From: Dicaeum eximium
Taxonomy: Eukaryota; Chordata; Aves; Passeriformes; Dicaeidae
Reading direction: 5' to 3'
Assembly (NCBI GenBank): GCA_013396995.1
Contig: VWZP01001626.1
Coordinates: 44,078 to 108,077 of the forward strand
Length of the DNA stretch: 64,000 bases
Shown piece by piece: positions 27,801-39,800 of this stretch. Numbering within the stretch: the stretch's first letter is position 1; every line of letters begins with the position of its first letter. Made by a program: the position numbers and the translations under genes. The notes beneath the pieces were generated by a model. That model made no database searches. It saw only the letters and a list, made by a program, of their open reading frames with translations, and was not told the origin of the DNA.

Positions 27801-30800
27801 ATCATGAATTGCATGGCACAAAAACCTGCCCCCCTTCCTGGCACTCCAGTTCAGAGCTGGAAAATTCTGTTCCTGCTTTCTGGAAGTTGGATATTCAACA
27901 GCCTCCTTCCCTGGAAAGCCAGAGCCCCAGATTCTGAGGAAGGGCTGCCACTGGAGCCTGCAGCACAGCCAGGGGACAGCAGGGCTGCAGCCCTGGGGTC
28001 ACTGTGCCCTGCAGGACCTTCTGCTCTGCCCACAGAGCTCAGAGCATTTTTCATTCTATCTCTATCTCAAGATGAAGGCAGGTCCAGCTGCTGCTGCCAG
28101 GTCCCAAATAAATCTTTCAGCACAGAGCTGTGACAGCAGCAGAGCTGCCCCAGCCCTGGGCCCAGCACAGGAAGGAGCTGGAGCTGCTGGAGAGACCCAG
28201 AGGAGGCACCAGGGGGATCCCAGGGATGGAGCAGCTCTGCTGGGAGGAAAGGCTGGGATTGTTCACCTGGAGNTTGAAGCCCCTTCCAAACCAGACCATT
28301 TTGTCATTGGAAATTCCATGAAGCACAAACATCCCTTAGCATTTAATTGGGACACAATCCCACTGACTGGAAACAATATGTGAACTATCATAAATCACAG
28401 AAACACCAAATGTCAAAGAAACCAGCACAAATGGGCTGGGGAAAGCTGTAGGTGGTCCCACACGCTGGTGCTCCCTGTGTGCAGTGTGCACCCCTGATGG
28501 AGAGCAGGCTGCTCACCTGAGCTGCTCCCATTACAAATCCGAACAGAAAATAAAAAAAAAATTTGAAAAAAAATTTAATGAAACCCACAAAAGAGAATTA
28601 AACTATGAAACCACTAAGTCCTGTCTCATTACAGGCAAAGGTGGATTTTTTTTTTCTTTTTTTTGGACAGTAAATATTCACTATCAGACTGAGATTTTCT
28701 AGTTGCCATTACTTTTATATCCCTTTAATAATACAGAAGTAGCTAAAAATTAGCAAAACAAGCCCAAAAATCCTGTTGAATAGATTGACCTGCAACCAGC
28801 TCCAACTCCAAGCACTGCTCACAGCCTTCTCATGCCAATTCCAAGAAAAGGAAAACCACTTCTTAAGTGTTATATTGTGCTACAACCCAGCCTGCATTCC
28901 CACCAGGACTGGGGTCAGCCCCTGCATCCCGAGGCCAGGCTCCTTCCCAGAGCTGCAGCAATGGTCTCAGTGTTCCTCCCTGCATCCTCCTCACCTCCAA
29001 CCTGCAGCAGAGGAATTCAAGGCATCACTGCAGTGCCAGCTAAATTCATATTAACAGGAAGGGGAAGGAATTTTCTGTAATAAATATATTAAGTTGCAAA
29101 AGAAAGCTAAAACCAGCTGCTCTCCCCACATATTTAACTGCTCTCCACTGCTCTGGAACATTATTTGAAGTCCAGAGCAATGAAATTATATGGATCAAAT
29201 GTTAAGTATAGATGAAATGTTAAGTCAAGTATTGTAATCAGATGCTGTCATTTAACTTACAATTAGGAAAAAAGGTCGGTTCAAGGGAAAAAAAAAAAAC
29301 AACAAAAAACTCGTGAATAGCAGCAAATCTTCAAAGCAATTTTCCAAATTGAGAGTTCCTTTCAGAGAAGATTTTCAATTAAGCCTTGTCAAGCACATTA
29401 ACAGCTCTCATTTCCATAAACCCAGGGCAGGTCTGATCCCAGCTCACACCCAAACCCCAGGTGAGCCCATCTGAGAGCTCAGGGAAGGGCTCAGGTGGCA
29501 GCGACTGCTCAGTAAGACCCCAGTGCAAACCCTTCCACATGGAATCATGGAATGGTTTGGGCTGGAAAGGACCTTGAAACTCATCTCATTCCACCCCTGC
29601 CATGGCAGGGACACCTTCCACTGTCCCAGGTTGCTCCAAACCCTGTCCAGCCTGGCTTGAACACTTCTAGGGATCCTGGGCAACAGCTCCCCTCATGCCA
29701 AATGTGCAGGTGAATAGAAAAACAACCTGAAAACAAATAAAAATTTCACTCCACTACTCAGTTCATTTTCTGTTGCAGGAAGTCAGAAGAAAAAAAAATC
29801 ATTCCAAAACCCATCCCCTTCCTTGAAAGCAAAGTAGCACCTGCACGTGGCTCCCAGCACTTTGTGAGGCACTGAGGAGGAACACCCAAACAACCCTCAG
29901 CCAGAGGGTAGCGGAGGAAACAAAAAAGCTACGAGTTTTAAAAAAAAAAGGAGGAAAAAAGAAAACCTTGCTTCTGCTAAATAAAGAAAGAAAAACTGCA
30001 GGCTGCCAAGACCCCCAGCACAGCCCTGCAGAGGTTTTGCCCTGCCTGGGAGCTGAGTGGGGCTGAGGGAGCTCGGGCCCGGTGCAGCGGCTGCGGGGCC
30101 ACGGCGCTCCTGTGCCAGCGGTGTTTGGGACCAGATGGCTCCTTGTGTTTTCCCACAACACTTTCCTCTTCCCACTGCAGCCGTCTGCTCCCTTTTGGCA
30201 ACGACTTCAGGTGCCAAGGGTGTACAGAACCATCTCGAGCTGCCAAGCACTGCACAGGCATCAGCCCAGGGAAACAAAGGGGAATGGGTGAAGGAGGAAA
30301 GGCCGAGTGACCCCACCAAACCCCCTCTGACACCTGACTGCTGCTTTCAGCCCAAATGCCTATTTTTATTCTGAACAGTCCATCTACCTACTTAAGTTTC
30401 TGTTTGTTTTATTTACAGGCTCTTAGTGTTGTCACACATCAAAACAAGCTGGCAGTGATCCCTAAGGAGTCCCCATTAGCAATACAGCTCCATTATGGAT
30501 GAAACATTTTTCTGCCATCTCCAAAATAAGAGGAATCTTCAAACACCCACAAATTAGTTCTCACTGTAACAAGTCTCCACCATAAGTTGCATGCAAATTC
30601 AGACTTCAGAAGGTTAAAGAGCTCAAGCACCACCAGCTTTTTCCTCTGCCTCTTCACCCAGAAGATTTTGAAGCACAAACAGGAGTGTCAGCTCCAGACA
30701 CCAAAAGTCAGAAAGAAAATTACCAATAAATGTAAATGGTTACACCTCAAGCATCACATAACCTGTACTTTTAAATAAGCCATGAGAGAGCAGACTAATA

Positions 30801-33800
30801 ATTTCTCAAAGGACTACATGAGATTCACTCAAGAGATCTGTAACAGCATTTGAGGATGAAAAGAGGATGTTCACGAAATGTCAAACACTACTAATGAACA
30901 CAAAATGAATTCTGAATTAAATACATGGGTTTTGTGAGGAACTGGAACTTGCACAAGCAACTTCACCCATGGATAAAGCAATTAATGACTAAACTGTGAG
31001 ATGAACACATGGTTTTGTGGGCATGAGACAGACAAACAAGGTGGCAACAAATGGGACAATGATTTCAGACTAAACTTCTGATTTCCAGTGCCAATCTGGA
31101 TCTCCTCCACAAGCCTTTTCCACCAAGTCTTATCCTTACCACTCATGTACAACCACAACACAACAAAACTGCTAAGAAGCCCTTTGCTGGATGAAGCTTT
31201 CAGCTGAGGAGGCCTGAAAGACTCTCACCCATGAGCTGGAGAGAATCAGACTCTCAGGTGCCATGGGAACAGTGCCCTGGTGTGGCATGTGTCTCCTGGA
31301 GTGACTATGGGGAGCTGAGGGCAGCCAAAACAAGGGCCAGAGAGGCTGGTGAGGATTTCCAAGTCATTAAGGCAAAAAAGCTTTCCACTATAATTAAATA
31401 CATGTTAAGGATGGGACTAGAGAAGCAAGAAGCATGAAAAAGGCTGATCTTGACCCCTGCTGCAGAATCCCAGAATGGTTTGGGTTGGAAATGGCTTTAA
31501 AGATTACCTGTCCATGGACACCTTCCACTACCCCAGGTTGTTCCAGCCTGGCCTTGGACACCTCCAGGGATGGGGCAGTCCCAACTTCTCTGGGCAACCT
31601 GTGTCAGGGCGCCCCCACCCTCACAAGAATTTCTCCCCTATCTGACCTAATCCTGCCCCGAGTTTACAACCATTCCCCACTGTCCTGTGGGGACCTGGCC
31701 ATATAAAAAGTCCCCCTCCCTCCTTTTTTATAAGGCCACAAGGATTCTCTCCAAAACCTCCTCCCCAGCCCTGTGACCATCCCCAGGTAGTGCTACCCCC
31801 TAACACAGCATGGACGCCCCTGTGACAGGTGACAGTAGCTGGCCACACCACTCCCAAAGGACCAGCAGGGTTTGTTTGTGTGATGCCAACAGGGGAACAC
31901 TCACCCACAGCACTGAGGGCGTGCTTCAGCTCCAGGGTGAAGGCTGTCAGCGGCACCTCCTCGGACACCGGCATGATCGCCACCGTGGAGAGGTTGCTGG
32001 CAGGATTCCCTGCATCCCACTTGCTGCTGGAGCTGTGCAGCCCAAGAGGATGACCTGTCCACAGAGAAAACACCTGCCATCAGTCAGCCAGGCTGCAAAG
32101 AAATGGAATGTCACCTTCAGGCAGGAGAGAAAGTGTCACTGTGCCACCGAGCTGCTCAATGTCAGAGAAATGTAACACAAACCTCCACAGCATGTGAGAG
32201 CAGAGTTCCCACATATTTCATTTTAAGAGGATGAAGATCAGTTTCCATCATTTTTGGTTGCTGGTACAGCATGTGTGGGTTGAAGTTAGGCAACGTTAAA
32301 AATATGCCAGGAATACGTTAAATGAAACATGGATCTACTGACCCAGGAAGACAAAGATAAAAAGGCACTTAAAATCCCTTCACCACAACTTTGGATCTGA
32401 TTCCACGAGAGGAATTAGCTTAACTAACAAAACCCCCAAACCTGTTGTCAGTATTAAAAAATTCCAAAACTTAACAATCCTTTTCTTACAGTATTCCTAA
32501 GCAAGGAAGGAAATAGCTATTTTCAACAAAGCTCCTATAGAAAATGTGCATCTCTACCTGTTTTCCCTTCTCTGCAAGATGCAGGGCTTTACAGATATGG
32601 GCTTAGGAGTATTAAAATATGGAACCTCTGAAGCAGCTGCAAAGTACCTGGGAACTATCTCTAATATAGTTTGGTGAGTAAGGGCAGAGGAACAGCAGTT
32701 TTTGAGAGAAATCTGCAATGTATGTGAGGAAGATCAAGATCTTCCCAAACAGCTTAGAGCAGGTAAAGGTCAATGTTCTGCAAACTGTTCTTGTTCTGAT
32801 ACTCTTTTCTCTTTAGCTGAGCCTTCTCAGAAAATCTCACTCTGCTGCTAATGCCTGTCAACTCAGCTCTGAGAACACAAAAAAATTTTGAATTTAAGTT
32901 ATTTCACATCCTGCTTATCTCATTTCACCCAAGCAAAGGCCTAAGATGTACCATCAAGATGAATTCTTGAGCTGGGCATGTGGAAATACTTGATATCCCC
33001 TGTGCAAACCCATTCAAAGATTCAATGCCAGGGAGACAGACACAAAGAAATATCAGATAAACTTTTTTAAAATAATATATTCATCAATTGAGTTATTAAT
33101 TTAAAATCTTCTAAAACAGCTCTGCACACAACATTAAATAGTTTTCTCCCTCCTTCTAATGATCTTCAAGAAGATATCTGTAGGTTCAAACAGGTTCATC
33201 ACAGCTCAACCCCTTCATCTCCACATGCCCTGCCCTCCTCAGAACTTCAGTGGTGATTGTCTGATTGAACTCCTGTTACTCTCACTAATTTTCCTCCCAC
33301 TTTCTGTTTCCCAGGGAGTGCAGGCTCTGCCCTGGGCCACAGAAGCACTCCAGCAGGCACAGAAGTTGAAGTACAATTATCACCAGGCATTTGTGCACAA
33401 GTGGCTGTGCCCAGAAAGCTAAGCAGGTGAAGAAAGAGCAGATTCCCTTCCCAAGACTGCTCTGAAACAGGAGAGTGACCTTCATTTTCAGTCTCCTTGG
33501 AATTTGGCAAAATCAGCAACTGAAGGAATTAAAACGTCCCCAGCCAAACAAAATCCAAACAATCAAAGAGCCCCACAACAGCCTCACTAGTTAACAGGCA
33601 TCTGTTTGCTTTTAAATGCTGCTAAAGAAAATTGGGAGAATTCCCTCCTACTCCCTTCAGTCAGTAAAGAGACCTTGTGTTGGTGCTGCCACAAACTTAA
33701 AGCTTTAGAACCAACCCTTGGCAGGCCATTTCCTCCCAGACAAATCATTGAAGTACTGCAAATCCAGGCATTTTAAATCAGTCTGTGCTACTGCTGTTCA

Positions 33801-36800
33801 ACACGGTGCTCTGATTCCAGCCCATTACAGCTGCTCTTTCCAATACTCCATTTACACAGCTCTTGCAGCAAATTCCAGGGAAATTTCACTGCACACAGGC
33901 AGCAACACTTCTGTATCTCAATGACAGATCATTCCATTGCCACATCCAGTTAGCCATGGCCAAAACCAACACACACACACAGATAAAATGAAAACACCAT
34001 CCACTTGCACCTACAGCTGTAACAGACCACAGAATCCCAGACTGGTTTGGGCTGGAAGGGACCTTAAACCTAATCCAGTGCCACCCCCTGCCTTGGGCAG
34101 GGACACCTCCCACTGTCCCAGGTTGCTCCAAGCCCTGTCCAGCCTGGCCTTGGGCACTGCCAGGGATCCAGGGGCAGCCACAGCTGCTCTGGGCACCCTG
34201 TGCCAGGGCCTGCCCACCCTTCCAGGGAACAATTCCTAATTCCCAATATCCCATCCATCCCTGCCCTCTGGCAGTGGGAAGCCATTCCCTGTGTCCTGTC
34301 CCTCCATCCCTTGTCCCCAGTCCCTCTCCAGCTCTCCTGGAGCCCCTTTAGGCCCTGGCAGGGGCTCTAAGTTCTCCCTGGAGCCTTCTCTTTTCCAGGC
34401 TGAAATTTAGCAATGAATTTCCTTTCCAAGTATGCATTGCCTGTTTCCAAATTTAAGGATGCAAGTCTGGCTCCAAGGAAGCCCCAGCATCAATGGGAAT
34501 AGTCCAGGAATGAGTCTTACCTCCCTGCTGCAGACTGCCAAGAATCTTCTCGCCCAGCAAGTGAATAAGTCTGGTCACAACCTGGAAGAGAAAGGGAAAA
34601 AAGGAAACATTCAGGCAGAATGTACTGAAAGTAGAGCACTCACATGGAGACTTCCAAACTTTTTTAGGCTGTTCCCTCAAGTTGAGCCACACAGAGTCAA
34701 GGGTTTGCAGATGTAGCTTCTTTCTTCTTTCCTGGCCGTAATGTGCGGTGACTGATCATTTGTCTTGTTTTCTCCTATCTTGTTTAACTTTAATTTGGAA
34801 AAACAAGAAAACAAAACAACCCTGGAACAGGCAGAATTTAACTTGCTTTGAGGGAAAAAAAAAGATTATTTGGGGAAACATGTCCAATTGCATTTTCAGG
34901 TCTCCTCATTTCTCTCAGCAGTGCACCTGCCCCTCTAAGTACTCCCACTGCTCAGTGGTGCTGCACCTTTTGTAGGTGCTAAAGGCTCAAAAAGGTTCAA
35001 GTCTGTGTTCAAACAGACCCTTCCCCAATCCTGGTGAATGGTTTACAATAGCCAATTTAAAATATTTGGGAAAAAAAAAAGGGGGATAAATACACCCCCT
35101 AAACACCTGCAGAATCAAAACAAACTACTTAAGAAATTGCTTTCCCCCTCGAATCACATTTGCCTGGTAATTCATGTTTGAAGGCACAGATGTGCTCCCA
35201 GCTGTTTTTCCAGCAGGACTCACATAAATATAAACTAGTATTACAATAGCCAAATGTATCTCCAAACTGACAAGCCTCTTTCCAACATGACCAATCAATA
35301 TTCCTGACAAGTGGGGTAGCAGAAGACTAATCCTTGCAATATCAAAAAGTGACAGACATGGAAAATGCAGCATTTATTCTGAAAGCTCTACACAGATGTT
35401 TTACCAAATAAGGAAAAGAGTTATTTAAATGCATTAAGGATTAATAGAGCAATCATTAAATATTCTCCCCCAGACAAATAATTCAAGGTCAAAATAGCTC
35501 AGGAGGACCTGAAAACAACCCCAAAACTGCCACAACGAAAGTTTTCTGAGGTTAACAAGCAAAACCAGCAGCAGTCAGGTTACCTGGGATCCTGGATAAA
35601 CACACCCTGTTCCCACAGGAACAGGCACTTTGGGATGCATCTTTCAAATAAAGGGCCATGTAGGCATCAAGACAGGTCAGGATGCCCACCTGACTCATTT
35701 ATACATCCTGCCTTAAAAACAAAATCTAATGCAGCAAATTCCCCTGCACTGTGAAATGCTGTGTATAAAGCACTGATATATTTTAAGTCGTCTATGGGAA
35801 AAAGAGGAAGAGCAAACAGGAAGCTTCCAGCACAAGGGTGACTTGTGCCAAAACACCAAGGTTATTTCAGGGCTTTCATGGCATGGTTTGGGGTGGTAAA
35901 GACCTTTAAAGCCCATCCAGTCCAACCCCTGCAGAGAGCAGGGACATCTTCCACTGTCTCAGGCTGCTCCGAGCCCCATCCAACCTGGCCTTGGACACTT
36001 CCAGGGATCCAGGGGCAGCCACAGCTTCTCTGAGCACCCTGTGCCAGTTCTGCCCCATAGCCATGCCTGCAAGTTCCTGAAGATGCCACATCAACATCTC
36101 CTCAGTGACCAGGATAAACCCCTTGGGAGTGCCTCTTCCTTGCCCCTAGAGTAGGCACAGTGTCCATGCCCGGTGCCACTGATGTGGGGAGGACAGCAGG
36201 AATGCTCCCAGCCTTCTGCCTTATCCTGGAATCTCAGACAGGATGTAAACGGCTTCCCTTTGCCCAAAATACAGCAGTATCTTATAATCACCCAGCCACA
36301 CAATTCGTTGCCATTTCAACACCACCAAGCTCCAAGGCACTGGGATTTCCCAAAGGCGCTGCATGTGGCGACAGAAAACTACCCCAACCATGGGGACAAC
36401 TCAGGGAAACAGGGAATTTTTCACAAAAAAACAGACTGATGGCCCTTGCTAAAGGAGATAATCTGCCCCCAGAAAACATTTACTATACCCAGCTCAGAGG
36501 CTTCACCTAAACCTGCAGCAGCACAATAGGACTTTCCTTCAGCAGTTTCGGAAGGTGCCATGAACATTTTACACTTCTGAAGCATTTAAGCACCAGAATT
36601 TTAATTACTTACTAAAACTATCTCCTGTATTTATAACTTTTTCTGCTTTACAGGCAGCTAAGGAGAGCTCCAGCTAAGTTACAAAATATGTCCAAGGTTA
36701 ATGATGGAACTAAGAATAGAACTTATTGGTCTCATTTTCCAGTTGGCTGCTCCTATTACCGGGAAATATTATTTGTCTTGTTTGCTAGAGCAAACCCTAC

Positions 36801-39800
36801 ATCCTTGGTATGTATAGATAGGGAAAATTATTTCCCTGGTGACTTTGTACAACAAGCAAAGCTGCTCCCCAGAACGGGATGAGTCACTCTGTCGCAGTCA
36901 TGGCAACGTCCAAGGAACATCAATTTGGGATCCGAGCTCAGAACTGAAATTTCCAGAGAGTTTTATATTACATACACCAGACATCCTCTCACAAAAAGGC
37001 AATGTTTTCCTTTAAAATGGACTTGTCCATCCTTCTGAGGGAGAAGTCAATAGAAATCACATCCCTCCATCGACAGCAGACCTGACCTGATCGACCCACA
37101 GCCCTCAGTGTGCAGGGCAGCAGGAGCAGCTCTCCCCAGATTCAGGGCAGCTGGGGAGAACTGAAAACCAGCAGGAAAAATTCATCCTTCAGATTTCCAA
37201 GCCTTTTTATTCTCACTCCCACACAGCAGCAGGGCATGGGAAGGAGCAGCACAGCTCAATGCATCCCAAGAGACAAGGAAGCCAAGGGATCTGGGAGAGG
37301 ACAGGGATAACTTGGGCAGGGAGGATGAGGAACAAGCAGGAATTAGCCCTTGGGCTAGGAGCAAAACGACAGGGATTGAAGGGGAACAGTTATTCCAAGT
37401 GTGTCTGGAGGAGAGGGAGGCAGAAGGGCAGGTATAGGGTGGGTACCTCGGTGCACAATCTGGGCTGTGACTCAGCAATCCCTTATCCCTCCTGTGCAGC
37501 TGAACTTTGTAGGAAATTCAAGGTGAGGCTCAGTCTCTTCTCCCATGTCAGAAGTGACAGGACATGAGAGAACAGCCTCAAGCTGTGCCAGGCGAAGTTT
37601 AGTTGAATATTAGGTAAACCTTCACTGCAAGTGAGATCAGGCTTTGGTACAAGTTGCCCAGAGCAGTGGTGGAGTCACCATCTCTGGAAATGTTCAAAAA
37701 ATGTGTGGATGTGGCATGTGGGGACATGGGTTAGTGGTCATCATGGTGGTACTGAGGGAATGGCTGGACTTGATTTCTTGGGGGACTTTTCCAACCTTAA
37801 CAATTCAAGGAATGCTCTGGGAATTGGCAACGAGGGTTTGGGCAGAGGGGTAGGGCAGGAACTGGACTGACCTGGAGAACACAGCGAGTTTCCCTCCTCT
37901 TGGGGTGCAGCCCCCAGCATTGCCCTGCACTCCTGAGCCAGGGAGAGCCTGGGCACTGCTTTTCCCAGAGCCTTCTGCCCCCCTTCCCATGGGAACACCA
38001 GTTGTTCTCAACCAGTGCCAGAACAGCCCAGAACACCTCCCAGAATTTTGCACAAGCAAAATTCTCTCAATTTCAGGATGTCACCATCACCCAGGGCTAG
38101 ATAGCCTTCCCAGTTGGAAGCGTCTGCTGTGCTCAGCCCTACGGCACATCCTGGATTTTACAGTCTCTTCTAGCACCCAGGCCTGCAAACACCCCTCCTG
38201 CTGGCACAGCATCAGGCAGTTTCAATTTAAGGCTTGAAGAAAAATCTGCAAGAAGGCAGCGAGTCGGAACCAGACGGATCAAACAACACCAGGAGGTTCC
38301 TAAATTAGGCAAGGCTCGTTAGCTGCCTGTAGTAAAGCAAACGTAGCTTTTGGAGCCCTTGTGCTGGGGATGGAGCTGAGCTTGGTTTAGTTGGTGAGGA
38401 AGCTGAATTAATCCTTCCTCATGATTAGGAACAGCAGTAGCAGGGAGTGCAGCCAGCTCAGTTAATCACAGTTAATCACAGTAACGAGCAGCAGAGCTGT
38501 GGATTGGACACTTTGCTGCCAGGACAGGTCTGCTCAGAGCTCCCCAAACTGCCAGGGAACACAGCTTCCCACCCCCTGCTCCCTGCCCAGGCTGGGAGGT
38601 GACTCAGGAAGGTCACAGAGCACCTAAAGAGGCACTACAGGGGCTCATGGAGCGAGTCTGGAGCCGTAAGGTCTGCCCAGGTCAGGGAGGTGACTGAGTT
38701 CATCATCAAAAATATCCCCAGAGCCCACAAAACCCCACTTTCCTGAGCTTATGCAAGAGTTTTCAGGCCAGCAGGATGAAATCTGACCTTACAGGTCTAA
38801 ATATCTGAGTAAATCTCCATTTCAGATGCTACTTGGGGCTCCAGGCTCATGAGTGCTGTTCTCCAAAAGCCCCAAAGGCCTCCAGTTCTCACAGACAACA
38901 CTGCAGATGTCACCTCATAACCCTGGCCCAGAGCAGCATGTTCAGGTCAGACATTTTACAAGGGAAATGACCATTTCTCCTCCTCCTGTCATCCACTCCC
39001 CTTTTCAGATGAACTCCCCAGGACTTTTGTGCACAGCAAAACAGGACAAGAGTTCCCATTTCTCAAATGGTGTTGGGCAGCACTTCCCTCAGCACACTTC
39101 CACCTCTCTGACCCAGCTCACCACTCACCACCTCACCCACCTACAAACATCTCATCTTCCTGGCTGTTTCTGAATCAACTCCATCCCAGTGAGACCCACT
39201 CAGGCTCTCTCAGCACCCCAAACCCCCAGATCTCTCCTGTCTGCTGTGACAGTCTGCTCCTCCACCTGCTACAGAGAAGCTTCTGGGAAACCATTAATTT
39301 TCCCTGTGTTTAATTAATGTTCAATTACTCCACAGACCTGCAGCTTCTGCATTCGTGGCAGGGCAAGGCCTAAACACCACATCTCAAGGGGCTGTATTTC
39401 CTTTCTTTAGGATGATTAATTCCTGTTTCAAAAGCAGGATGTGGCCAGGCAGGATCTCAGCTCTTCTATTGCTGGTACCAGCACAGAGCTGAGTGCTCCA
39501 TCCATCCTGGCTCTGAGGTGTTATCAGAGCATCACTTGCTCCACAGCCACTAAAATTCCCCACACCAAGAGGTTACAGTCACTCTGCAGTGCTGTATTTC
39601 CCATAAACCCTTTAAATATTTTGAATTATTACCTACCACTGCTAATCTTCCAAGGCTGGGTTCTGGTTAAAGCTTTTATTCCTATTCAACTGTGAAACTC
39701 AAGAGCTGATTTACAAAAAGCTCTTCTGGAAGTGATTTTCATGAGAATTCAGTTGGAAAATATTTTCCTATGGACATTTATTTCAATCTATGAATACTAT

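Larger units (their letters stand above)
23202..31904 (-). other. PNPLA7: PNPLA7 intron, 8.7 kb
   Basis: This intron carries CR1 pieces at about 23236-23432, 23607-23725, 26015-26150, 28139-28316, 29540-29690 and 31463-31740. It also has a single N at 28273 and a small CpG-rich patch near 30070-30125. The remainder is unique sequence with A-rich runs. Confidence 0.85.

Noticed and set aside
38460..38483. Tandem GTTAATCACA motif resembling HNF1 half-sites
   Set aside because: Only about two copies of a short AT-rich word. Half-sites are in direct, not inverted, orientation, so a functional site is not supported.
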